From positions 310,001-374,000 of the forward strand of contig NZ_CP083667.1 in NCBI RefSeq assembly GCF_020097835.1: 64,000 nucleotides of DNA, written 5' to 3'. Origin of the DNA: Haloprofundus halobius (GTDB lineage: Archaea; Halobacteriota; Halobacteria; Halobacteriales; Haloferacaceae). Below are positions 45,117-53,873 of the stretch, piece after piece (the first letter of the stretch is position 1; each line of letters starts with the position of its first letter). The notes beneath the pieces were generated by a model that was given only the letters and a program-made list of their open reading frames with translations, was not told the DNA's origin and ran no database searches. The translations under genes and the position numbers were made by a program.

Positions 45117-46070
45117 TCAGAGGCTTTCCTCCCTGAATCGGTAGAGATAGATGCTGACGAAGATGGCGACGACTACGGCGGTAAATACTGCGATGGTCGC
45201 GGACGTCCCGTAGAACCGCTGACGGAAGGTACCGACGACCATACACGAGAGCGACGGTACGGTGTTACAGCCAGCCATTATCTCAATGATTCCGTACACT
45301 TTCAGCGCCTGTATGCTCCGGAAGAGGAGCGCAACGAGGACCGCTGGCAGGATGAGCGGGAACGTGATCTCCTTGAACTGTTGCCACTTAGACGCACCGG
45401 AGACCTTGGCAACGTTATAGAGGTCTCGATCAATCGTCTGGATACCGGCAAGCACGATTAGCGTGACAAACGAAGTCGTCTTCCAGATGTCCGCAAGGAT
45501 GATGATGAGCAACGAATCCGTCGTGTTGGACAGTGGGGCACTAGAGATCAGGCCCATATTGTGAAGTGGTTCAACCCCGAAGCCGATCCCCGGGGAGAAG
45601 AGCAGGTAGAACATCATCCCGTGAATAGCGATCGGAACCGCCCACGGGAGGAGTACGATCAGGCGGGCCCATCTTCGTCCACGGAAGGATCGATCTAGGA
45701 AGAGCGCCTGTACGACACCGAGTACTGCTTCGATGAACACGCTGACGATCGTGAAGACGAGTGTAACGATTAGTGAACTCTGGAGTGGTCTATTCAGATC
45801 GATAAACGGAGCTGGAAGCAGGGTCGAGAGGTCCCCGGTGAACAAGTCGACGTAGTTCTGCACACCGACAAAATCACCTAGATCTCCCGCCTGAACGATC
45901 GAATCGGCGTAGAACGACATTTCGACCGTCCGCAACAGGGGCCAAAACGCGAGAATGGCCAGCAGGATGCTCGTCGGAGTTAATAGCAGGTAGACGAACT
46001 GCGTATCCGTAAGTCCCTCAATCCAGTAGAGGAATCGGCGATCCAACCTGTATGATTCTTTTAAATTCAT
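45117..46070 (-). CDS. Sugar ABC permease (MalF type, second system)
   Basis: A 317-residue permease with six hydrophobic helices and the EAA-type loop (YNVAKVSGASKWQQFKEITF). N-terminal LLLTPTSILLAILAFWPLLR is typical of the MalF/UgpA group. It follows the binding-protein gene by about 40 bp. Confidence 0.92.
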   Translation of the reverse strand: MNLKESYRLDRRFLYWIEGLTDTQFVYLLLTPTSILLAILAFWPLLRTVEMSFYADSIVQAGDLGDFVGVQNYVDLFTGDLSTLLPAPFIDLNRPLQSSLIVTLVFTIVSVFIEAVLGVVQALFLDRSFRGRRWARLIVLLPWAVPIAIHGMMFYLLFSPGIGFGVEPLHNMGLISSAPLSNTTDSLLIIILADIWKTTSFVTLIVLAGIQTIDRDLYNVAKVSGASKWQQFKEITFPLILPAVLVALLFRSIQALKVYGIIEIMAGCNTVPSLSCMVVGTFRQRFYGTSATIAVFTAVVVAIFVSIYLYRFREESL

Positions 46071-46112
46071 GAATTTGTGTGTAATGGAATCAGTTCGGAG
46101 TGTGATGGGCTT

Positions 46113-47621
46113 CTATTCGGAGAGTTCCGCTTCGATGTCCTCGATAGACGATTTCAGGTTACTCATTGCCTGTTCGGGCGACTTTTCCTGATTGAGACAG
46201 CTGTTGACTTCCTGCGAGATCTGGCTCGACTCCGGACCCCACGCCACCGTTGCAGCACGCGGAATTGCTCGTGGCGCAGTTGTCCGAAGGACATCGAGAT
46301 ACCGGCTCACCGGGCCGATGCCCTCGAGTGCGTCGGATTCGAGGAGCGAGATGTCCGGGGGAAGCGTCCCGGTGAGCTCGAACAACGTGGTACGGAACTC
46401 CTCGTTTCCGACCATCGCTTCTAGGACCTGAACGGCTTCCTCGACGTTCTCAGAGTTGGGATTGACCATGCACGTCCAGCCACCGACGAAACTACGACCG
46501 ACTCCGCCAGTTCCCTCGTATTCCCCTTCACCGTCCGGGACGCCGTACGGGATAGGCATGACGCCGAGGTCTTCTCCGTGAGCGTCTTCTGCACCGCTCG
46601 TCGTCCACGTGGTCGGCCAGTTTCGGTTTGCGATGGCATTTCCGTCCACAAACGGCTGAAGTGACGTGTCTTCGGCCCACTGGAGGGTGGCCGACGGGGA
46701 GATATCACCTGCAAACCCGTCGAGCGCGTGCTCGTCATCTTCCCCGTGGATGAATGTTCGAATCATGCGAAGCGCTTGGTAGTGGGGCTCTTCGTCCACC
46801 GTTACTGGCCGGTCCCCGACGGGGCCGAAAAGGTTGTCGCGACCGCCAAAGTACGCGCCACCGAAGCTGGTCATCCACTCGTTGTAGTTACAACAGGACA
46901 GGCCCTCGTAAGCGCTTCCTTGGAATGTGAACCCGTAATCGATGTCGGAATTCTGTTCCAGGACATCGGCAATCATCTGCGAGAAATCCTGCCACGACAT
47001 GCCCTCCGTCATCCAGTTCTCGCCTTCAGGGTCGTATCCGGCGTCTTCGACGAGGTCCTTGCGATACTGAATCCCGGCAATGTCGGTGTTGTACTGCACA
47101 CCGAAGAGATTACCGTCGCGGTCAGTCATCGTCCCTCGCAGTTGTTCAACGTAATTCTCTTGCATGTAGTCAAGCGACTCTTGGGACATGTGTTCGCTCA
47201 GGTTGAGCACCTGGCCCCTGACTACGTAGGGAATCGACCAAGCGGTGTCAGGCGTGATGATATCTGGAGTACTCCGTCCAGAACTGAGCCACTGGTTGTA
47301 CTGGGACTGGGTGTCGTCAGTCGTTTCACCAGGTTGGTCAGCCAATTCGACGGTGATGTTATCTGGAAGTTCTGCTTCTAACGTTTCGCTGATCGCCTCT
47401 TTTTCATCGTCATCGTAGTCGTGAGTGTTCCAAGTGATCGTGACACCTCCATCACCGGAGTTCCCGACTGTCGTCCCTTCACCGCCACTGTTGCCGCTAT
47501 TTCCGGAACAGCCTGCGAGACCAGCTGCGATTCCCGTTGCTCCGACGGATTCGACGAATTGCCGTCGTGAAAATCCGTTTACTGATGATTCTACTCTCTG
47601 CTGCTCGTTACTGTCTGACAT
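46113..47621 (-). CDS. Sugar-binding lipoprotein, Tat-exported (second system)
   Basis: A 502-residue family 1 extracellular solute-binding protein. Tat motif SRRQFVESVGATG, lipobox-like LAGC followed by a Ser/Gly/Asn linker. It determines substrate choice for the importer downstream. The promoter has CACTTATTAG about 28 nt before the ATG and is preceded by AGCAAC, the same arrangement as the other binding-protein gene (start 16303), which hints at a shared upstream element. Confidence 0.93.
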   Translation of the reverse strand: MSDSNEQQRVESSVNGFSRRQFVESVGATGIAAGLAGCSGNSGNSGGEGTTVGNSGDGGVTITWNTHDYDDDEKEAISETLEAELPDNITVELADQPGETTDDTQSQYNQWLSSGRSTPDIITPDTAWSIPYVVRGQVLNLSEHMSQESLDYMQENYVEQLRGTMTDRDGNLFGVQYNTDIAGIQYRKDLVEDAGYDPEGENWMTEGMSWQDFSQMIADVLEQNSDIDYGFTFQGSAYEGLSCCNYNEWMTSFGGAYFGGRDNLFGPVGDRPVTVDEEPHYQALRMIRTFIHGEDDEHALDGFAGDISPSATLQWAEDTSLQPFVDGNAIANRNWPTTWTTSGAEDAHGEDLGVMPIPYGVPDGEGEYEGTGGVGRSFVGGWTCMVNPNSENVEEAVQVLEAMVGNEEFRTTLFELTGTLPPDISLLESDALEGIGPVSRYLDVLRTTAPRAIPRAATVAWGPESSQISQEVNSCLNQEKSPEQAMSNLKSSIEDIEAELSE

Positions 47622-47923
47622 GCGTCTACCCCGTCAATCTTATGTCTAATAAGTGTTGCTAACGATTAACCAACTGCGTAACAGGCCAGAATACATTTTT
47701 TGAATAGAAATTACTTAGAAAAATTATATTATGGCCATTATGTATTTCGTATCAGATATTATTCTCTTTCTGACGTCACGTCGGTTATTATCTCAGAGGC
47801 GCAAGAGAGTTTATTACATCGACGGTCTTTCACGTCTCAGTTGATCAACGCGCGGCTCACGAGATTTTAGTTAGAGATATTATAAAAATGGTTATGCTGA
47901 TTCAGTAAAACGTACCTGTAGGC
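47622..47923. other. AT-rich spacer between divergent genes
   Basis: Holds the promoter of the binding-protein operon at its left (TATA-like box near 47647-47656, minus strand) and a TATTATAAAAATGG stretch near 47877-47890 that may serve the plus-strand gene. No coding sequence seen. Confidence 0.5.
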
Positions 47924-48721
47924 GTGTTTGATAGCTTAAAACGGCCGGAGTACACAGGTCTCAACCGATGTTACCCCTGCACCATACTCAACATCGTTCT
48001 TCTAGTTGGTCTCGGTTTTCTCGTTACGTCCGTCTCTGTCGTTGGTGCCTCAATTCTTCTCATAATCGGCGGTGTCTCAATCTGGTTTCGGGGATACATC
48101 ATTCCCTATACACCGTTTATCGGCCCGTGGTTCAGGAATAAGCTCTTTAAGATCACAGGTCAAGAAATTCCATCCGGGTCAAATGACGGATCGTTAGCGA
48201 GCGACGACATGTCTGGAGAGAGAGTTGTAGAAGAATTACTTCGCACAGACATTTTAGAGTTGACAGGGGGAGACGACCTGGTCCTCTCCGAACCATTTCG
48301 GTCCAAGTGGCGTGCAAAGATGGAAGAAGTCCGGAGACTAGATCTCGACAAATTCGAACGGTGGGCGACAATGATCCTCCAGGACTGCGATATTTCGGGG
48401 GTCGAAGCGAAAGATCAACGCTGGGCAGACTCATACGTGGTTGTCACGTTCCCGTTCGGAGAGGAGTCGATACTTCGATATCCGGTGGCCGTGGCTGAAT
48501 TTTCGTCGCTCGCAACACTAGAGGGATACGGGCTGGAACCGCCCGTTCGCCTTCACAGTTGTGGACCCCTTAGAGGTTTCCTCACGGAGTGCCCGCTCTG
48601 TGATACACCATTGGAAGTGTCACGATATGATGGGTGTTGCGGCAATCCACGCGCCGGAGAAGAAAGTCCGGGTCTCATTTGCAAGCAGTGCCGAACGGTT
48701 CTGTATAAGTTCCCCAAATAA
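47924..48721 (+). CDS. Conserved haloarchaeal membrane protein with C-terminal zinc ribbon
   Basis: A 265-residue protein beginning MFDSLKRPEYTGLNRCYPCT, a signature I recall from widespread uncharacterised haloarchaeal proteins. Two hydrophobic segments (about 22-58) anchor it; a soluble acidic region follows; the C-terminus has paired cysteines (CPLC, then CC, then CKQC) forming a likely zinc ribbon. GTG start. Function unknown. It is unlike the surrounding sugar genes and may be a chromosomal bystander. Confidence 0.8.
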   Translation: MFDSLKRPEYTGLNRCYPCTILNIVLLVGLGFLVTSVSVVGASILLIIGGVSIWFRGYIIPYTPFIGPWFRNKLFKITGQEIPSGSNDGSLASDDMSGERVVEELLRTDILELTGGDDLVLSEPFRSKWRAKMEEVRRLDLDKFERWATMILQDCDISGVEAKDQRWADSYVVVTFPFGEESILRYPVAVAEFSSLATLEGYGLEPPVRLHSCGPLRGFLTECPLCDTPLEVSRYDGCCGNPRAGEESPGLICKQCRTVLYKFPK

Positions 48722-48937
48722 CCCTCGATAGTTTGCGTCGCGCCGTGACTCTGTTCTGAAGGAGAGAGATTCACTTCCCCGGTCAATCGCTGACAGACGA
48801 GACCACCAATCTGTAATTCTCGACCGTCAATCCCTTGCTGGTGTCGCCGTAACGCACAATCCAATCATGCGACAATCTATATCGATTCTCCGCCTCTTGG
48901 GAAACATTTATGACATTCTCCTAGCAAGGCATACAGC

Positions 48938-50026
48938 ATGCGGTTCAGAACCGGGTTAGACGACATTACCCAGCTAAGTGACGAGAAAAGTAGATCGATC
49001 ACCGCAGAAAATCCGGATGGTGCTGTCGGTGCAGGGGGAAAAGAGGCAAGCAATCTCGGACCAGCGCGAAAAGGTCGGCCGTGTCTGCGAAACGTCGAAC
49101 CGGGGAGTACGGAAACGCTAGCCGAAATCGACGGTCCCGGCGTCATCAAGCATATCTGGATGACCGTCCGAGACGAGACGGACTCCGGACCAACTGTACT
49201 TCGCGACCTCGTGCTACGGATGTACTGGGACGACGAGAATGACCCGTCCGTAGAGGTCCCTCTTGGTGACTTCTTCTGTAACGGACACGCGATGCGATGT
49301 GAAGTGAACTCGGAGCCGATCATCGTCGTCCCGGAAGGAGGGTTCAACTGTTATTTCCCGATGCCGTTCCGCGATGACGCCAAGATCACAATCGAATCGG
49401 AGCATCCGGAGGAAATCCCCGCGCTTTTCTACCAGATAGACTACTCACTAGTTCCGGAACTGGACGACGACACGGCGTACTTTCACGCGCAGTGGCGCCG
49501 GGAGAAGCCGACGACCATCAAAGAGGACTACACGATCGTGGACGATATCTCCGGCAAAGGACACTTCGTCGGAACCTATTTGGCCTGGACGGCGCTGGAA
49601 GAGTACTGGTGGGGTGAAGGCGAAGTGAAGTGTTACATTGACGGGGACGAAGAGTATCCCACCATCTGCGGTACTGGCACCGAAGATTATGTTGGAGGTG
49701 CCTGGTGTTTCAACGATCCCTCGGGCAGCGAGGAGACGTTCCCGTCGCCAATGACGTACTCGACCCCTTATCTCGGATATCCGTTGTACGACGACGGTAG
49801 TGACGGACAGGGACGACCGCCGAGGCACGGCCTTTATCGGTGGCATATCCCCGATCCGATTCACTTCGACGAGGACCTGCGCGTGACCGTCCAACAGATT
49901 GGTCACAACAGTCGTGAGCTATTCGAGCGGTCGGACGCCATTTCGTCAGTCGCGTATTGGTATCAATCAGAACCCCACAACAGCTTCCCAGAGTTACCTG
50001 AGCGAAACGAACGGATACCACTATAA
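48938..50026 (+). CDS. GH172 (DUF2961) glycosidase
   Basis: A 362-residue protein of the DUF2961 family, now GH172, which includes alpha-D-fructofuranosidase and D-arabinofuranosidases. Family motifs: GPGVIKHIWMT (about 67-76), GEGEVKCYIDGDEEYPTI (about 226-243) and CGTGTEDYVGGAW (about 244-256); E229 and E249 correspond to the paired catalytic carboxylates of the family. No signal peptide, so cytoplasmic. An ACATTTATGA box is about 30 nt upstream. With GH51 and GH127 it gives the organism enzymes for several arabinofuranoside linkages. D-arabinan or fructan activity cannot be told apart from sequence. Confidence 0.88.
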   Translation: MRFRTGLDDITQLSDEKSRSITAENPDGAVGAGGKEASNLGPARKGRPCLRNVEPGSTETLAEIDGPGVIKHIWMTVRDETDSGPTVLRDLVLRMYWDDENDPSVEVPLGDFFCNGHAMRCEVNSEPIIVVPEGGFNCYFPMPFRDDAKITIESEHPEEIPALFYQIDYSLVPELDDDTAYFHAQWRREKPTTIKEDYTIVDDISGKGHFVGTYLAWTALEEYWWGEGEVKCYIDGDEEYPTICGTGTEDYVGGAWCFNDPSGSEETFPSPMTYSTPYLGYPLYDDGSDGQGRPPRHGLYRWHIPDPIHFDEDLRVTVQQIGHNSRELFERSDAISSVAYWYQSEPHNSFPELPERNERIPL

Positions 50027-50192
50027 AACGCTAGAAACTGCCAGAGACAATGGGATATCGTACCGAACGGCAAACTGATCGGACTTCTGATCGAGCAACG
50101 CTGCCGATTCGGGCAAGAGCTTCACGATCTCGTGGTTGTGAGCATCGAGTGCCCAGTACGCTCCCGGCCAGAAGCGGTACCCCGATGTCGAG

Positions 50193-50851
50193 TTATACCC
50201 CGCCAGTCGAGACGTACAGGTAGCTGCCGATACTGCCGGAGAACACGATCTCGAAGAGGTCGGTTCCGACGGCGATGGGAACCGGCACGCTGATGATGGA
50301 GAACAGCGCGGGCATGTGGATGAAGCCGTCGCCGCGCAAGTTCAGCATCGGCGGGATGTGGTACGACTGAATCTTCTTGGCGATGTCGGGGATGTCGTCC
50401 GTGTCGACTTCGGCGTCGCTGTCGAGGTCGTGGCTGACGCCGACGTCACTATCGTCATCGCCTGTCAGCTGTTGGTAGGTGAAGAACGATACCGCCAAGC
50501 AGTACCGCGTAGATGACGCTGATGAGCGCGTCGGCACCCCCATGTGCCTGTAAGCCGACAACCAACTACTTGCCGATTTCGGACCGATGGTGTCCTGATG
50601 ATCATTGACACGCCGAGTCTGTAGTCGACCTGTCCGAGGTCACGGTGTTTGAGCGTCCCGATGACGGGGGTCCCGAACACGAACGCGAGACCGCTCCCGA
50701 CGGCGACTGTTGGCTCGTAACCCATCACGAGCTAGACGGGTGTCACGAGGAACGACCCACCCATGCCGAAGAAGCCGAATAGGACGCCAATCATGAGTCC
50801 GAAGACGACCAACAGTACGGGCAGCGCCACGCTGATCCCGCAGATGTCCAT
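50193..50851 (-). pseudogene. TauE/SafE sulfite exporter family, multiply broken
   Basis: From the ATG at 50851 the frame reads FGFFGMGGSFLVTPV, an in-frame TAG (near 50732), LVMGYEPTVAVGSGLAFVFG, then GTLKHRDLGQVDYRLGVSMI before at least two frameshifts. Later frames keep GGADALISVIYAVLLGG, FFTYQQL, HIPPMLNLRGDG and EIVFSGSIGSYLY. These are hallmark TauE/SafE segments. It is preceded by a DUF7512-like small gene, its usual partner. Confidence 0.8.
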
Positions 50852-50853
50852 GA

Positions 50854-51009
50854 TTACTCCCTGCCCGTGATGACGGCGGTTACGGCCGGGCCGACCACCT
50901 TCTCTAGCGCGCCATACCCTACGTAGAGGACGACCGCCTCGACGAGCACCAAGCTCACGAGTCGGATCGATTCGAAGTCGACCGTCAGCGCACCTTCGGT
51001 CGCTACCAT
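50854..51009 (-). CDS. Small single-helix membrane protein (DUF7512-like)
   Basis: A 51-residue frame below usual ORF cut-offs: MVATEGALTV, then a hydrophobic helix around VSLVLVEAVVLYVGYGALEK, ending VITGRE. Its stop is 2 bp before the TauE/SafE ATG. Short one-helix proteins with LVEAxxLYVGYGAL are common next to TauE/SafE genes in haloarchaea. The frame is intact although its neighbours are broken. Its function is unknown and it may be non-functional without the exporter. Confidence 0.6.
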   Translation of the reverse strand: MVATEGALTVDFESIRLVSLVLVEAVVLYVGYGALEKVVGPAVTAVITGRE

Positions 51010-51204
51010 GAGCCGTCACGGCCGTTCCAGTCAGGTTTCGAATATCTCTGAGCCGACGATATTGTGTAAATCGTACTTTTCTGCTCAGCACCACTCCGAC
51101 GGCCCCTATTTAATGAGCACGAGAGTATTGCCTAAGATCATCAATTCTAATCTGTTCTATAACGTATAAATATCTCATAGACGACGATGGGTGGCAAAAC
51201 GAAC

Positions 51205-51466
51205 TCAGTCACTCGGGGCGACGGCCGCATCGGAGTCGGTCTGCCGAGACCGCCAATAGCCCTGCGCGTAGGCGCCGAGGAACATCCCGCCGATGGCCCA
51301 GAAGATGGGGATTACCGATCCTTTCCGCACGTACCTCGAGGATTTTTACCGGTTCGCCGTCGTCGACGCGCTGTTTGAAGGTCTCCGAGTCGATCGATTC
51401 TACGTCCGTGTCCGATTCGGGAACGCGTCGTTCATCTGTACGCTCCGATACTGGCTCATCGTACAT
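51205..51466 (-). pseudogene. Rhodanese-type protein remnant
   Basis: From the ATG at 51466 the frame reads MYDEPVSERTDERRVPESDT, then SIDSETFKQRVDDGEPVKIL and VR, the start of a rhodanese domain. Most of the domain, including the active-site Cys loop, is missing. In another frame the tail IPIFWAIGGMFLGAYAQGYW followed by RSRQTDSDAAVAPSD-stop looks like a membrane-helix C-terminus. It belongs with the broken TauE/SafE gene as a former sulfur-handling module. Confidence 0.6.
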
Positions 51467-51802
51467 AAGGTCCCATATAGTATACAATATTAATTGGCTA
51501 CAAACTATCTCAAATAGATTATAACTCGCATAAATAGGATTCACACCGTATTTTGATTCCATCGTTGTGTGCTTGAGACCCAATACCGACACAACTTTTA
51601 GAGACAGGCGAGTAGTGTGGGATGAGTCCAATACAGAACGGGCAGATCAGAATGAGCACGGATACACCCGATAGTTCGGCCGACTCGGTCGGCGTTCCCG
51701 ACGACGCGTCGGCTGTCGAACTCGCGGCACACGTACCCGAAATCGCCGAGAGGATCCGCCGCTCGTCGGACCGCAAGAGTTCGTCACCCTTGGCGCCGAC
51801 TG

Positions 51803-52150
51803 CGACCGACCATCCGCGATCTCGTCGGTGGCCACTTCGGCGGCCACCCCGACCCCTCCGAGTTCGGCGTCGTCGTCGACGCCGACCACCTAGTGACCGA
51901 GGGCGTCACCGAGTTCTGCGTCTTCGACGAGGCGTACAAACTGGAGTGGGACGACGAGAAGGTGACGGTGCTCGCGCACCTCGACCACCCCGAGCTGGAC
52001 GACTACCCGGCGCTCTGGGTGAAGTCGTACGGCGATGGCGCTGTCTGCTACTGCTCGCTCGGCCACACGCCGGAAGCGTTCGAGAACGAGTCGTTCCGCA
52101 CGCTGCTCCGCAATGCCGTCCGGTGGGCGTCCGCAGATAACCGTCCCTGA
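51803..52150 (+). pseudogene. ThuA-like protein, C-terminal part
   Basis: The frame carries RPTIRDLVGGHFGGHPDPSE, VTEGVTEFCVFDEAYKLEWD, VTVLAHLDHPELDDYPALWV, GDGAVCYCSLGHTPEAF and NAVRWASADN: the second half of a ThuA-like (class I glutamine amidotransferase-like, trehalose-utilisation) domain. The N-terminal half is absent. Upstream, from 51652, lies a different N-terminal piece (MSTDTPDSSADSVGVPDDAS ... HVPEIAERIRR) that I cannot identify. The two seem joined by a deletion. Confidence 0.7.
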
Positions 52151-52524
52151 GACGACGGCGGTGAGATCCGAACGGAACCGAGCGGCGCCGCTCTCGACGG
52201 CAGAGTGAAGCGATTCGGTCGGAGAGAGCCTCACATGAAGTGAGATCGGACCGACGTTCACGACGGGACGCTCTTTCTCGAACACGACGGCTGGTTCGAA
52301 GTGTGACAAATGGAGGATATCGTCGCGCTCGTCGAATCGATCGGCGAGAAGGACGAACATAGATCAGCTCCGGAATGTCTGCCTTTGCAGAGCTCTTGCA
52401 GTTCATTTGAGACAGCAAAGGAACCACGACGTTCGTAGACGGCGCCGGAATCGTAGGGTTTCGGTTGTCACGGGCGCGTGCCGGTACCCCAAAGATTTCT
52501 ACGGGCTGGCACATTCGGGCGGTC
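52151..52524. other. Spacer upstream of the PIG-L gene
   Basis: No intact gene. Short protein-like bits (TLFLEHDGWFEV-stop near 52270-52304, then MEDIVALVESIGEKDEH from 52311) suggest further gene debris, unidentified. Promoter-like AAAGATTTC lies about 30 nt before the ATG at 52525. Confidence 0.35.
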
Positions 52525-53355
52525 ATGACAGAGAAACTCACCCTGCTGGTCGTCGGGCCGCACCCCGATGACTGTGCGATAAAGAGCGGTGGTATCGCTG
52601 CGAAGTACGTCGAGGCGGGACACGACGTAACATTCCTCTCCGTGACGGACGGCAGCGCCGGCCACCACGAGATGGGTCGCCAGAAACTCGCCGCCCGCCG
52701 CAAGCGGGAGACGGAGGCCGTCGCCGAGACCCTCGGCGTCGAGTACGAGGTGTTCGACATCAAAGACGGCGAACTCCAGCCGACGCTGGCGAACCGCCGG
52801 CGACTGATCCGGTTCGTCCGCAAGGTGGATCCCGACCTCGTACTCGGCCCACGCCCGAACGACTACCACCCCGACCACCGATACTGCGCGCAGTTGCTAC
52901 AGGACGCCGCCTACACGCTCATCGTCCCGAACGTCTGTCCCGACACGCCGCCGTTGGAAGCGAACCCGGTCATCGGCTACGTCGCCGACCAGTTCCACAA
53001 GCCCGCGCCGTTTGAACCGGACGTCGTCGTCGATGTAACCGGCGTCGAAGACCGCAAAATAGACGCACTCCACTGCCACGAGTCGCAGATGTACGAATGG
53101 CTCCCGTACACCTTCGACGAACTTGACGCCGTACCCGAAGGCGACGACGAACGGCGTGAGTGGCTCGCCAGCGACGGGCTTTCTCACCTGGTGGCGAACA
53201 CCGAGATGAACGTCGCAGACCGTTTCCGCGACGAACTACGTGAACGCTACGGTGAGGCGTCCGGTACGCGGGTCGAACACGCCGAGGCCGTCGAAGTGTC
53301 CGAGTACGGGGCTCCGCTGACTGGGGAACTGCGTGAGCGGCTGTTCTTCTTTTGA
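52525..53355 (+). CDS. PIG-L/LmbE family N-deacetylase
   Basis: A 276-residue zinc-dependent deacetylase. The metal motif GPHPDD is at about 11-16 and the second motif HPDHRYCA at about 113-120. The family removes acetyl groups from N-acetylated sugars (GlcNAc-PI, mycothiol-like and chitobiose types). The ATG at 52525 (MTEKLTLLVVGPHPDD) is chosen over the upstream frame start because the Rossmann-like strand starts there. It may deacetylate an amino sugar in the adjacent catabolic set, or be unrelated. Confidence 0.88.
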   Translation: MTEKLTLLVVGPHPDDCAIKSGGIAAKYVEAGHDVTFLSVTDGSAGHHEMGRQKLAARRKRETEAVAETLGVEYEVFDIKDGELQPTLANRRRLIRFVRKVDPDLVLGPRPNDYHPDHRYCAQLLQDAAYTLIVPNVCPDTPPLEANPVIGYVADQFHKPAPFEPDVVVDVTGVEDRKIDALHCHESQMYEWLPYTFDELDAVPEGDDERREWLASDGLSHLVANTEMNVADRFRDELRERYGEASGTRVEHAEAVEVSEYGAPLTGELRERLFFF

Positions 53356-53675
53356 GGCCGGTCCGATCTTCCTCGTCCGCTGTTCGACACGTCAGCCGCG
53401 CTTGTTGAACCGCGGTCGCGACGGCGACCGATTTCGCGAGCGGACGCGACAGCGTCCATTCGCCATCGACGCGCCCTCTTCACCGAATCACCATGTAGCA
53501 GAGGATCTTCAGCGAATCACTACGCGAACAGCCCCGGGTTCGACATCGGTGCGTTCGTCCGAGCAGAACTGTCGGATAACGACGGTCGGATGCCGACACC
53601 GACGCGGAAACACTATTTTTAATGGGCTAAACGGCCGATATCAGCCGAAGGCCGGGACAACATCCGTCAAAATGT

Positions 53676-53708
53676 TACAGACCTATGGCTGTAATGCGTA
53701 GGTCTGTA
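53676..53708. promoter_or_regulatory. Perfect inverted repeat, 10-bp arms
   Basis: TACAGACCTA, 13-nt spacer, TAGGTCTGTA. It is about 170 bp before the IclR start and could be a distal operator or the remnant of an element end. A run of T follows only weakly, so a terminator is less likely. Confidence 0.45.
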
Positions 53709-53845
53709 CTGTTCGGTAGGGGTGAACAATTTTGTTGCTGGAATTTATCCGTCGTCGGCAAGGTGAGGGGGCGTACGTTCGATCTGTGGTACAGTACCGG
53801 AGTCGACGGCCGTACAGCCGTTCACCCAGAATGAACAGATATTTA

Positions 53846-53860
53846 TCGGTACGTTACCGA
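53846..53860. promoter_or_regulatory. Dyad overlapping the IclR promoter
   Basis: TCGGTA-CGT-TACCGA, perfect arms, immediately after the TATA-like ATATTTATC (53839-53847) and 13 bp before the ATG at 53874. Binding there would block transcription, so it is a good candidate for autorepression. It differs from the TTCT-N7-AGAA family. Confidence 0.5.
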
Positions 53861-53873
53861 ACTACGTTCGACC

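Larger units (their letters stand above)
53356..53873. other. Spacer upstream of an IclR gene, with two inverted repeats
   Basis: No coding sequence recognised. It contains a long perfect inverted repeat (53676-53708) and a smaller dyad over the promoter of the IclR gene (53846-53860), each listed separately. Confidence 0.5.
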
